Of a stretch of 12,770 nt of DNA, positions 1 to 6,049 are shown piece by piece. The notes under the pieces were generated by a model. The model made no database searches, had not been told where the DNA came from, and saw only the letters and a list, made by a program, of their open reading frames with translations. The stretch is taken from the NCBI GenBank assembly GCA_003522105.1, contig DPGF01000077.1, positions 1 to 12,770 of the forward strand, in the 5' to 3' direction. Source of the stretch: Oscillibacter sp. (GTDB lineage Bacteria > Bacillota > Clostridia > Oscillospirales > Oscillospiraceae). The stretch's first letter is position 1, and each line of letters begins with the position of its first letter. The translations under genes and the position numbers were made by a program.

Positions 1-940
1 TAGAGCATACAACACCCGCCGCCTGCTTGAAAACCTTATATTGCCGCAGGGCAACGCTTTCCGGGTTTTCATACTCCATTGCCCGGAACAGCAGATCCAG
101 CGGGGAGACATACTCGTCATCGTCCTCCTTCACTTCGGCATATTCCAGCACACGCAGCACCATTGAAAAATTTTGCTCATATTCCGGCGCTTCCTGGAAC
201 AGCATGAGGATGATGGCCTGCAGCAGTGCTGTCTCGGACTTTGACCAGAACGGATCGGACTCGTGACTGCCCTTGGGCGTCGTTGCCTGGATCAGCGTGT
301 TCACCAGCTTCAGCGCGTCCTTTTCATCCCGCAGATAGCGGAACGGGTTATAGCCGTCCGACTGCGACAGATCTACCAGATTCAGCACTCGGATGTCGTA
401 TCCCTGCCGTTTCAGATACCCTCCGGTGGCGGTCAGCACCTCCATCTTCGGGTCCGTGATCACATAGTTGCTGTTTGCTTCCAGAATGTTGGGCTTGACA
501 TAGCCGCGGGTTTTGGCCGCGCCGCTGCCGCCAATGACCAGCACATTCAGTGAGCGCCGGTGCTTGTGGGTATCCATCCCCAGCCGCACATGGCGGGTGA
601 GGATCTTGTTCTCCTTTTGACGGAACTGCGCGTTGAGCTGCCGGGGCGAGCCCCATGCGGCGGAGCCGTGTTCCTCTCCGTCCCGTGTCCTGCCCTGTCC
701 GGAAGCATAGAGACACAGCCCCATGAGATATGCGCCGGTGCAGACGAGAATGGAGAACAGGCTCTTGTCTGTCCATTGGATCTGGAAGGGCTGTTCCAGC
801 GCGGCAGTTAAGTTTGATAGCAGCTCCGGCAGACCGCCGCCAAGGGACTGGGCGATCAGCAGCGCCGCCCATATCACAGGGATATAGAGGAACAGCGCAA
901 GTACCAGATCCGTTGTTTGGGATGTCTTTTTCAGCCGCAT
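1..940 (-). CDS. VirD4/TraG-type conjugative coupling protein, N-terminal part (runs off the left edge)
   Basis: Coupling ATPase of a type IV secretion/conjugation system; it brings the relaxase-DNA complex to the membrane channel. About 313 residues are visible; the C-terminal ATPase core lies beyond position 1. Two hydrophobic stretches (about residues 8-30 and 55-78) are the expected N-terminal membrane anchors. A conserved stretch (EHGSAAWGSP, then a GMDTHKHRRSLNVLVIGGSG segment) leads into the P-loop at residues 137-144, which reads GGSGAAKT. Canonical P-loops have Gly just before Lys; here the codon is GCC (Ala, bases 515-517). Further family features follow, such as ITDPKMEVL and a DGYNPFRYL segment. 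Start choice is uncertain: an AGGAGG lies only 2 bases before the ATG at 940; an in-frame ATG at 952 precedes it but has no ribosome site. A terminator-like hairpin separates it from pcfB upstream. Family identity is near certain; whether the P-loop is functional is open. Confidence 0.93.
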   Translation of the reverse strand, partial: MRLKKTSQTTDLVLALFLYIPVIWAALLIAQSLGGGLPELLSNLTAALEQPFQIQWTDKSLFSILVCTGAYLMGLCLYASGQGRTRDGEEHGSAAWGSPRQLNAQFRQKENKILTRHVRLGMDTHKHRRSLNVLVIGGSGAAKTRGYVKPNILEANSNYVITDPKMEVLTATGGYLKRQGYDIRVLNLVDLSQSDGYNPFRYLRDEKDALKLVNTLIQATTPKGSHESDPFWSKSETALLQAIILMLFQEAPEYEQNFSMVLRVLEYAEVKEDDDEYVSPLDLLFRAMEYENPESVALRQYKVFKQAAGVVCS

Positions 941-950
941 CACCTCCTGC

Positions 951-995
951 ATAAAAAATACGAGGCCGGCAGAGCATTCCACTCTGCCGGCCTCG
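951..995 (-). terminator. Intrinsic terminator between pcfB and virD4
   Basis: Perfect 14-bp inverted repeat (arms 961-974 and 982-995, 7-base loop), followed on the minus strand by TATTTTTTA. This is the form of a rho-independent terminator for the pcfB-side transcript. The virD4 ribosome site begins immediately after the T tract and no promoter is obvious between, so virD4 probably depends on readthrough; the hairpin may thus set the ratio of coupling protein to relaxase (inference). Confidence 0.75.
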
Positions 996-1012
996 CTGAC
1001 GAAACGGCTTCC

Positions 1013-1747
1013 TTACTTTGTCCTATCCGGTCGTACTTTTTGACGGACCTTTTCCTTGGCCGGGGCAGACTTCTGCCGGGTATCCAGCTGCGCCTGATAG
1101 CCTTTCAGCCGTTCCAGAACCGAAGGCCGCTCACTCGTCATCGTCCCGGCAGCCGTTTCCCTGCCGCTGGATGAGGTCGATCTGCCTTTGGTATCTGGCA
1201 AGTCTGTTCCCGACCGAGATCCTTTTTTTGGTGTCACCTCCTGCCGCTCGCCCACAGGCGCCATTACAGGCGTTTCTTCCTGCCGGGGGCGTTGCTGTTC
1301 GCGCTGCGGCGCCTCCTGTCCCACACGGGCTTCCTGCTCCTTAGAGGGGGCATCCTGCCGCGCCTGCTCCGGCTGCCCGGTATATCGGATGCGCTCAAAG
1401 ATCATATTGGCGCGGTCGATCTCCGTTACCGGCATGATCACATCCACGACTTTTCCCTTGTTATCCGAATCACGGATGGCAGAGAACAGGATCTTCTGTT
1501 TTCCTGCCCGCTGCCTGAATTGCTGATACTGTTCCGGTGACATGGAAAATCGCCGCACATCGCGGGTCTCCTTCAGCATCTTTGCCAGATTGACTTTGCC
1601 GGAAATGGTCTTGTGTTTTTTCGCCAGCGCCATGGTGAGCGCCAGTACATTTTTTATGGCGGAGCCGCTCAGCCGGACAGCGACCTCGCTGCCGGAGAGC
1701 ATCATGCGTACCAGCTGGTCCGCCGCTTCACCGCCTCCGATGTTCAT
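1013..1747 (-). CDS. PcfB-like (DUF3801) conjugation accessory protein
   Basis: 244 residues. The N-terminal 120 residues (GGGEAADQLVRMMLSGSEVA..., FSAIRDSDNKGKVVDVIMPV, DRANMIFERI) match the DUF3801/PcfB family as I know it. PcfB of the pCF10 plasmid is an accessory factor linking the relaxase complex to the coupling protein. From about residue 125 on the protein is low-complexity (Gln, Glu, Pro, Arg, Ser) and likely disordered; families of this kind often vary there. The start at 1747 has an AAGGAGG 9 bases upstream, located inside the relaxase gene, whose end it overlaps by 20 bases; translational coupling is likely. The order relaxase-pcfB-virD4 fits a transfer operon. It contains no ATPase motif and no membrane segment. 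Confidence 0.85.
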   Translation of the reverse strand: MNIGGGEAADQLVRMMLSGSEVAVRLSGSAIKNVLALTMALAKKHKTISGKVNLAKMLKETRDVRRFSMSPEQYQQFRQRAGKQKILFSAIRDSDNKGKVVDVIMPVTEIDRANMIFERIRYTGQPEQARQDAPSKEQEARVGQEAPQREQQRPRQEETPVMAPVGERQEVTPKKGSRSGTDLPDTKGRSTSSSGRETAAGTMTSERPSVLERLKGYQAQLDTRQKSAPAKEKVRQKVRPDRTK

Positions 1748-3134
1748 GTTCCCGCACCTCCTTCTGGTGTTCTTCTGTTTTCTGGATGTCCTGCTCCATT
1801 ACAGGCGTCTGCCGGCAGATCTCCCGACAGAGCTTCCACTTTTCCCGCTCCGCCCGGATCTTCCGATTCACCTCTGAGAGCTGCTCATACACTTCTGCCT
1901 TTTCTTTCTTCAGCACCTCCCGCGGAATGCCGCTGTCCTCCAGCAGCTTCACGGCTTTCATATACTGCTCGAATTCCTGCTCCATGCCGGTGAGCCCTTC
2001 CTCGTATAACGCTCTGCTGGGTTCCAGCGCCTCCGCGTCTGCCAGCGCCGCGTAGAGCGGCTGGCGTTTCTTCTTCCGCACATTGAGGAGGGTCCGCTGC
2101 TTTGTCAATCTGCCCAGCGTTTCCTCTGTGCGTTGTTCGAATGCCGCCATGTCAGCAGGCGTTGTGATGTCATTTTCCCGCAGGAACGCGAACTGCGCCT
2201 GATACCGCTCGAAGCGCATGACCGCCTGCCGCAGATGCGGTGTCATGCGGGGCGGATACTGCCGCTTTTCGATTTTGCCCAGCAGATAGAGATAATGGAC
2301 ATAGAGGGCAAGAAAACCGCTGTATCTGGGATGCTTCCGGTACGGCTGATACGCCGGCCGCGCAGGCAAGACATGACGCAGCCCCGCTTCGATCTGTTCC
2401 AGGTTACCCTGGATGGCAGCACGGATTCCGTCCTCTGTGAACAGCGGATCTCGCCTGCCGGGGTACTGAAATCGCTCCTGTCCCCGCAGGCGGAAGCCGA
2501 GCCTGCCGCCATGATGGATCTCATACCCCTTATGCTCCATGAGCAGGAAGAAGTGGCCGAGGTCGTTGGCGTCCCGGATGGCATCCCGCAGATCTGCCTC
2601 CAGCATGGAGCGGAAGGTGGGCTGCCCCCTGGACTGGCGCAGCCACTCAATGTAGCTGACCGACTTGGCAGGCTCGCCCTGCACGATGACGGATAATCCA
2701 TGCTCCCGGCAGAGCCGGTCTGAAATGGCACGGATCTGCTGGTAGTAGCTTTGCTGCGTACTGTGATACTTTTCGCCGGTATCTGCATTCACCGAATTAA
2801 ACACAATATGCGAATGGATATGATGCCGGTCTACATGGGTCCCAATCACAACCTCAAAGCCGTCCAAGTGTTCCTGCGCGAATGCTTTAGCAATTTCTAA
2901 AGCAAGTTCAGGTGTGATTTCACCAGGCTTGAACGATTGAATGATGTGATAGCATTGACGCTTATCCAATCGTCCGGTTTCCAGCTTTGTTTTCATCATC
3001 TCGCGGTACTCTCTCCCTGGATCGCAATTAAAATGTGCTGTTAAAATATGCCCATCCGTTTTGTCGCCGTTCAGAACATAATCAATGGCTTCTTTTAAGC
3101 CGCCGTTACGGGGCAGGATTTTCGTAACAGCCAT
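1728..3134 (-). CDS. Relaxase (MobA/VirD2-type, MobP-like nuclease)
   Basis: 468 residues. It nicks one DNA strand at oriT and stays covalently linked for transfer. The N-terminal nuclease domain carries the metal-binding signature at residues 100-113 (H100, D102, H107, H109, V111, N113 in the order HxD...HxHxVxN), and candidate nucleophile tyrosines Y19 and Y62. Residues 120-155 (YHSTQQSYYQQIRAISDRLC) are typical of Firmicute element relaxases. The C-terminal half (about 300-460) is rich in charged residues and heptad-like, probably coiled coil. Its ATG overlaps the mobC stop (TAATG). The first roughly 250 coding bases (2881-3120) are about 45% GC by hand count, against about 62% for 2341-2580, suggesting a mosaic gene. 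The end overlaps pcfB by 20 bases. Full length and intact as read. Confidence 0.95.
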   Translation of the reverse strand: MAVTKILPRNGGLKEAIDYVLNGDKTDGHILTAHFNCDPGREYREMMKTKLETGRLDKRQCYHIIQSFKPGEITPELALEIAKAFAQEHLDGFEVVIGTHVDRHHIHSHIVFNSVNADTGEKYHSTQQSYYQQIRAISDRLCREHGLSVIVQGEPAKSVSYIEWLRQSRGQPTFRSMLEADLRDAIRDANDLGHFFLLMEHKGYEIHHGGRLGFRLRGQERFQYPGRRDPLFTEDGIRAAIQGNLEQIEAGLRHVLPARPAYQPYRKHPRYSGFLALYVHYLYLLGKIEKRQYPPRMTPHLRQAVMRFERYQAQFAFLRENDITTPADMAAFEQRTEETLGRLTKQRTLLNVRKKKRQPLYAALADAEALEPSRALYEEGLTGMEQEFEQYMKAVKLLEDSGIPREVLKKEKAEVYEQLSEVNRKIRAEREKWKLCREICRQTPVMEQDIQKTEEHQKEVREHEHRRR

Positions 3135-3451
3135 TACTTATTCGCTATCCGGAACATAAGTTCATATACCTGATCCAGAAGATAGAGCCCCCGTTTGGCA
3201 TCCTCCGGCTTCGCAATTCCGGCATTGACGCTGCGGGCGATCTGGTTGATGTTGTTGCCGATATGATGTATTTCCGTCCGGAGCTCTTTAATTTCTTTTG
3301 TAGGGCGGGCTTTGACCGGTCGTCCCTCAATAAGCCGTGCAAGATATGCCCGTTTTGTCAGCCTGCACTCTTTGGCCTGACAGCACAGCAGCTGATACTG
3401 CTGTGTTGTCAGTACGATGTGCAGATGGTGTTCTTTCTTGTTCTCATCCAC
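3134..3451 (-). CDS. mobC: MobC-like relaxosome accessory protein
   Basis: 105 residues from a GTG start. The hallmark of the MobC family (IGNNINQIARSVN) sits at about residues 63-76, after a basic, ribbon-helix-helix-like N-terminal half (LTTQQYQLLCCQAKECRLTKRAYLARLI region). MobC proteins bind near oriT and help the relaxase open the nick site. The GTG at 3451 is preferred because AAGGAG lies 6 bases before it and the N-terminus DENKKEHHLHIVLT looks natural. The frame stays open far upstream, including an ATG at 3547 that would add a Cys-containing extension, but that ATG lies inside a palindrome and lacks a ribosome site. It overlaps the relaxase start by one base (TAATG), so the two are almost certainly co-translated. 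Confidence 0.9.
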   Translation of the reverse strand: MDENKKEHHLHIVLTTQQYQLLCCQAKECRLTKRAYLARLIEGRPVKARPTKEIKELRTEIHHIGNNINQIARSVNAGIAKPEDAKRGLYLLDQVYELMFRIANK

Positions 3452-3535
3452 ATTTTTCTCCTTCCTGCGGCGTATAGCCGCAAGTTTTTCCGCCAGCAGG
3501 CGGCATTGGGGACCGGGGTATCCTCGGCAAGCTGT

Positions 3536-3551
3536 GCAAATGTACATTTGC
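3536..3551. repeat. 16-bp perfect palindrome upstream of mobC
   Basis: GCAAATGTACATTTGC reads the same on both strands, and outer bases extend it to 20 bp with one mismatch (3534-3553). It is a natural site for a dimeric DNA-binding protein such as a ribbon-helix-helix MobC or a repressor of the mob operon. It lies 85 bases upstream of the mobC GTG on the minus strand. The binding protein is not known from the sequence. Confidence 0.75.
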
Positions 3552-3593
3552 GCGATGCTTGCGCCAGCGCCGCCCACGGCGGCGTTGGCTGTT

Positions 3594-3618
3594 CCCCGCC
3601 GTCGGCGGGGCGTTTTTT
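3594..3618 (+). terminator. GC-rich hairpin plus T6 (plus-strand terminator-like)
   Basis: A 7-bp all-GC stem (3594-3600/3604-3610, 3-base loop) is followed by CG and six T. It would terminate a transcript running rightward, antisense to mobC/relaxase. No plus-strand gene ends here, so it may instead be an oriT structural element. Confidence 0.4.
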
Positions 3619-3758
3619 GAGAGGTAGGTTGATTCCAATACAGGCGGACACGGTCCGCACCTTTTCCAGAAAAAAGAAATGTCTGCCAGCAGCGCCAGAC
3701 ATCCGGTTTCGCAGGGTCCTTCCGCACAGGGTGTCAATGTAACACCCAAAATAGAAAC

Positions 3759-3785
3759 GGCAGGGTGTCATCAAGACACCCTGCC
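3759..3785. repeat. 11-bp perfect inverted repeat, candidate oriT arm
   Basis: Arms GGCAGGGTGTC and GACACCCTGCC are separated by ATCAA. A related shorter repeat (GGGTGT/ACACCC) sits 12 bases to the left. Neither side has a T tract, so it is not a typical terminator. Closely spaced related repeats of this sort are usual near relaxase recognition sites. Confidence 0.6.
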
Positions 3786-3800
3786 CGTTCAAATATAGAA

Positions 3801-3926
3801 TCAACGCTCGATCTCTTCCGTTTTCTGCCTGCTGTTTCGTGCAGTAGTTCGAGCTGCGTCGAAGGGAAGGACGAATCCTTCTACCTGTTGATAATAGCTC
3901 GTCTGTTCCTCTACAAAGAATGCCAC
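3801..3926 (-). CDS. Possible small protein of 41 residues (unknown)
   Basis: Open frame after the DNA methyltransferase gene with a protein-like sequence (VEEQTSYYQQVEGFVLPFDA then a basic tail ending EIER). Most other genes in the minus-strand accessory blocks also end in ER before their stop, which hints that it is a real gene end. No ATG is available in this stretch; a GTG at 3926 is the nearest start, without a clear ribosome site, and the frame runs open back into the methyltransferase gene. It could be a remnant. No function is proposed. Confidence 0.25.
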   Translation of the reverse strand: MAFFVEEQTSYYQQVEGFVLPFDAARTTARNSRQKTEEIER

Positions 3927-3966
3927 AAGAGGCGCATAGCAAGTGCTGTTGCCACACAGCGCAGGC

Positions 3967-4701
3967 TCAGGCGGCGCACGCCAGTTCCTTCCGAATACGT
4001 TCCCGCGCCAGCTCCGCATAGGTGTCTGTGACTTCGATGCCGGTGGCGGTATAGCCCTCCTGCACAGCCGCCAGCACCGTGGTACCGCTGCCGGCAAAGG
4101 GGTCCAGAATATGCCCGCCCGGTTCCGTGATCTTCACGATGTCCCGCATCAGCTGCAACGGCTTCTCCGTCAGATGGATGCGGCTCTGGGGATTGCCGTA
4201 TTTGAACACCCCCGGCAGACACGGGACCGGACGGCTGATAGGCATATCGCCGTTGGAGCCCCAGACGATATATTCCGCCTGCTGGCGGAAGCGCCCCTTC
4301 TGCGGGCGGCTGTTGCCCTTATCCCAAACTGCGGTGCCGCGCCAGATCCAACCGGCCCACTGGAGAGCGTCTGTCGCCGCGGGAAGCTGCCGCCAGTCGA
4401 TAAACATACATACCGGCGCACCGCTCTTGCATACCTTTCGCGCTTCATACAACCACTCCGCCGCCCAGCGGGTCCAGGAGCGCTGGTCCTTGGCGTCCCC
4501 ATCGAAAGGGGGCGGTGCGTTCTCGCCCATGCTGGAATACTTCCTGGCTGTGGATTTGTTTTTCTCCGCCTGGGTGCGTCCACCGGACGCATAGGGCGGA
4601 TCGGTGATGACCGCGTCAAAGGTGTTGGGGTCAAAAGTCCCCAGTACCTTCAGGGCATCCCCCTGGAGGATGCTCCATTTCTGATTATCGCTCATGCTCA
4701 T
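3967..4701 (-). CDS. DNA methyltransferase, beta-class (amino-methylating)
   Basis: 244 residues; transfers a methyl group from SAM to an adenine N6 or cytosine N4 in DNA. The catalytic motif DPPY is at residues 34-37 and the SAM-binding motif DPFAGSGTT at 200-208, with HLTEKP at 176-181. Catalytic motif before SAM motif is the beta-class order. The segment between holds the likely target-recognition part. Adenine N6 is the more likely target given DPPY. Two in-frame ATGs stand at 4701 and 4695; AAGGAG lies 4 or 10 bases before them, so either may be used. The start overlaps the end of the upstream gene by 17 bases. No restriction endonuclease is seen next to it, so it looks like an orphan methylase, common on conjugative elements and possibly protective during entry into a new host (inference). 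Confidence 0.92.
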   Translation of the reverse strand: MSMSDNQKWSILQGDALKVLGTFDPNTFDAVITDPPYASGGRTQAEKNKSTARKYSSMGENAPPPFDGDAKDQRSWTRWAAEWLYEARKVCKSGAPVCMFIDWRQLPAATDALQWAGWIWRGTAVWDKGNSRPQKGRFRQQAEYIVWGSNGDMPISRPVPCLPGVFKYGNPQSRIHLTEKPLQLMRDIVKITEPGGHILDPFAGSGTTVLAAVQEGYTATGIEVTDTYAELARERIRKELACAA

Positions 4702-5275
4702 GCTTCTCCTTCTTTTTCGTTCGATTTTCGCGGGGCGGAGACAGCTCCGTTTCCACATATTCGCTGATGATTCCCAGTGCTTCCTCGTAGCTGTGGCACG
4801 CTCCGCCCATGATGCGGGTCTGCATTTCCTTTGCTTCCGCTGCCATGCCATTCTGCCGGAGGACTCTGGCGGCAATGCCCATCAGATGGAAGATGTTGCC
4901 GTCCTGCCCCAGCAGAGGGCAGAGGGGACGAGGTTTCTCCTGCCGGGCGGAGCGAAACCCGCCCAGCCTGTTGGGAACATAGTCGGACAACCATGTGCCG
5001 CCGAATGCGCCGTGGGTCTGCAAACGCCACATCGCCAGTTTCCCCATGTCCACCTGAATGTTCTCGAAGGGGAACAGCAGATTGTTGAGTCCATCGTGCT
5101 GAAAAACCTTGACCGTCTCAAAGCGGCTGCCATTCTGCAGGATGCCGTCCTGCGTCAGCAGGTCATTGATGCCATCCAGCCACTCCTGCGCCTCTCCGCC
5201 GCAGCCCTGGAGCACCAGTCCCTCCTGATGCTCCATATCCCGCAGATCGTCCGCGGTGATCTTTTCAATCGGCAT
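4685..5275 (-). CDS. Conserved conjugative-element protein, two domains, function unknown
   Basis: 196 residues. I recognise the kind of protein from related elements but know no function. Residues 1-107 form one unit with conserved-looking stretches (EGLVLQGCGGEAQEWLDGIN, FPFENIQVDMGKLAMWRLQT, FGGTWLSDYVPNRLGG). Residues 118-176 form a second, helical unit starting CPLLGQDGNIFHLMGIA, a module I recall at the ends of other short proteins of such elements. No membrane segment or catalytic motif is evident. The tail KKKEKHEHER is encoded by bases that also supply the ribosome site and double ATG of the methyltransferase that follows. Its ATG is preceded by AAGGAG with 6-base spacing, located at the end of the preceding gene. 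Confidence 0.8.
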   Translation of the reverse strand: MPIEKITADDLRDMEHQEGLVLQGCGGEAQEWLDGINDLLTQDGILQNGSRFETVKVFQHDGLNNLLFPFENIQVDMGKLAMWRLQTHGAFGGTWLSDYVPNRLGGFRSARQEKPRPLCPLLGQDGNIFHLMGIAARVLRQNGMAAEAKEMQTRIMGGACHSYEEALGIISEYVETELSPPRENRTKKKEKHEHER

Positions 5276-6049
5276 TTATCGCTCCTTTCTTTTGGGATGC
5301 CGTGCAGGCGGCGTCCGGCCAATGGTTTTCTGATCCGTCAACACGGGGATGCCCAGCTCGCCGGCTTTATAGATCTCCTGCCACATCCCATCCGTCCAGA
5401 CCGGACCGTACACATTCATCTGCTGGCAGGATTCCAGCAGGCGCAGTCCCATCGCCCTGGCTTTTTCATCCTGGGCGGGATCGTCGGGATCTGCGACAGG
5501 CGGGAACAGCAGATGCGGACAGATAGGGATATTCCCCTCCACAAACACCTCCTGCGCTTTCTGCCGCGCAAACTCCACATTTCCTGTCACATCGCCCCGC
5601 AGCGGAGCACAGATATAGACCAGCTTGGGGCCGCTCCGTTCCAGCTCCGGCGTGCGCTCCCGGAATGCGGACAGATACTGTCCGACGGCATCCCGCAGAG
5701 CGGCATAGTCCGCGGCAGTGGGGTGATAGGCGTACCATTCCACTTTTCCGTAGTCATCCCACAGGTGGGGAATGACGCCGCTGCGGAAGTTGGGGTTGTT
5801 CGGCACCTGCTTTTTACCCCAGACATCCTGAAAGCGCAGCAGCGTCCGGTCCACCACGCCCTCCGTGCGGTTGAGCACCGTGAGGCGGATGGCGTCATAT
5901 TGGCTGGAGATATGGGTAGAGAGAAACTCCGCCCGTACACGCAGGTCCTTTCCGAGATCTCCCACGCACACACGCCCGGAGAATTGAGGCTGATCCACGA
6001 GATTGCTATGTTCAAACAGCTTTCGCAGCTCCTGCTCATATACGGTCAT
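5276..6049 (-). CDS. Two-domain protein with C-terminal nucleoside-deoxyribosyltransferase-like (DUF4406/DUF7768-like) domain
   Basis: 257 residues. The N-terminal part (1-130, starting MTVYEQELRKLFEHSNLVD) belongs to a conserved but uncharacterised type found in such elements. The C-terminal part (142-240) has the pattern of DUF4406/DUF7768 proteins: YICAPLRGD (145-153), N157, PICPHLLFPP (175-184), and a TDGMWQEIYKAGELGIPV stretch (219-236) containing a candidate acidic residue E225. That group is related to nucleoside 2-deoxyribosyltransferases, which bind or cleave nucleosides or nucleotides; the substrate here cannot be read from sequence. Its ATG overlaps the previous stop by 4 bases (ATGA), and the next gene starts directly after its TAA, so it is inside a coupled operon. 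Domain call fairly sure; activity unknown. Confidence 0.75.
   Translation of the reverse strand: MTVYEQELRKLFEHSNLVDQPQFSGRVCVGDLGKDLRVRAEFLSTHISSQYDAIRLTVLNRTEGVVDRTLLRFQDVWGKKQVPNNPNFRSGVIPHLWDDYGKVEWYAYHPTAADYAALRDAVGQYLSAFRERTPELERSGPKLVYICAPLRGDVTGNVEFARQKAQEVFVEGNIPICPHLLFPPVADPDDPAQDEKARAMGLRLLESCQQMNVYGPVWTDGMWQEIYKAGELGIPVLTDQKTIGRTPPARHPKRKER

Larger units (their letters stand above)
3530..3790. other. Candidate origin of transfer (oriT) rich in inverted repeats
   Basis: Intergenic region upstream of mobC-relaxase, the usual site of oriT. Seen directly: a 16-bp perfect palindrome (3536-3551); a 12-bp inverted repeat with one mismatch (3563-3574/3578-3589); CCCCGCC/GGCGGGG (3594-3600/3604-3610) followed by T6; GCGGAC/GTCCGC (3644-3649/3653-3658); ATGTCTG/CAGACAT (3679-3685/3696-3702); GGGTGT/ACACCC (3729-3734/3742-3747); and an 11-bp perfect repeat (3759-3769/3775-3785). 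CAGGGTGTCA also occurs twice as a direct repeat (3727-3736, 3761-3770). I cannot name the nick site. The oriT role is inferred from position and structure. Confidence 0.6.

Noticed and set aside
348..977. Minus-strand 209-codon frame over virD4
   Set aside because: It is the shifted frame of virD4; the real frame gives membrane anchors, P-loop and other family motifs.
2243..2788. Minus-strand 181-codon frame inside the relaxase
   Set aside because: Ser/Arg-rich shifted frame of an intact relaxase gene, not a separate gene.
3134..3727. MobC extended to 197 residues
   Set aside because: The extension would run through the palindromes and hairpins of the candidate oriT and lacks a ribosome site; the GTG at 3451 has AAGGAG at ideal spacing.
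3967..4701. Complete restriction-modification system
   Set aside because: Methyltransferases are present here and at the right edge, but no endonuclease-like gene is adjacent within the window; only orphan methylases can be supported.
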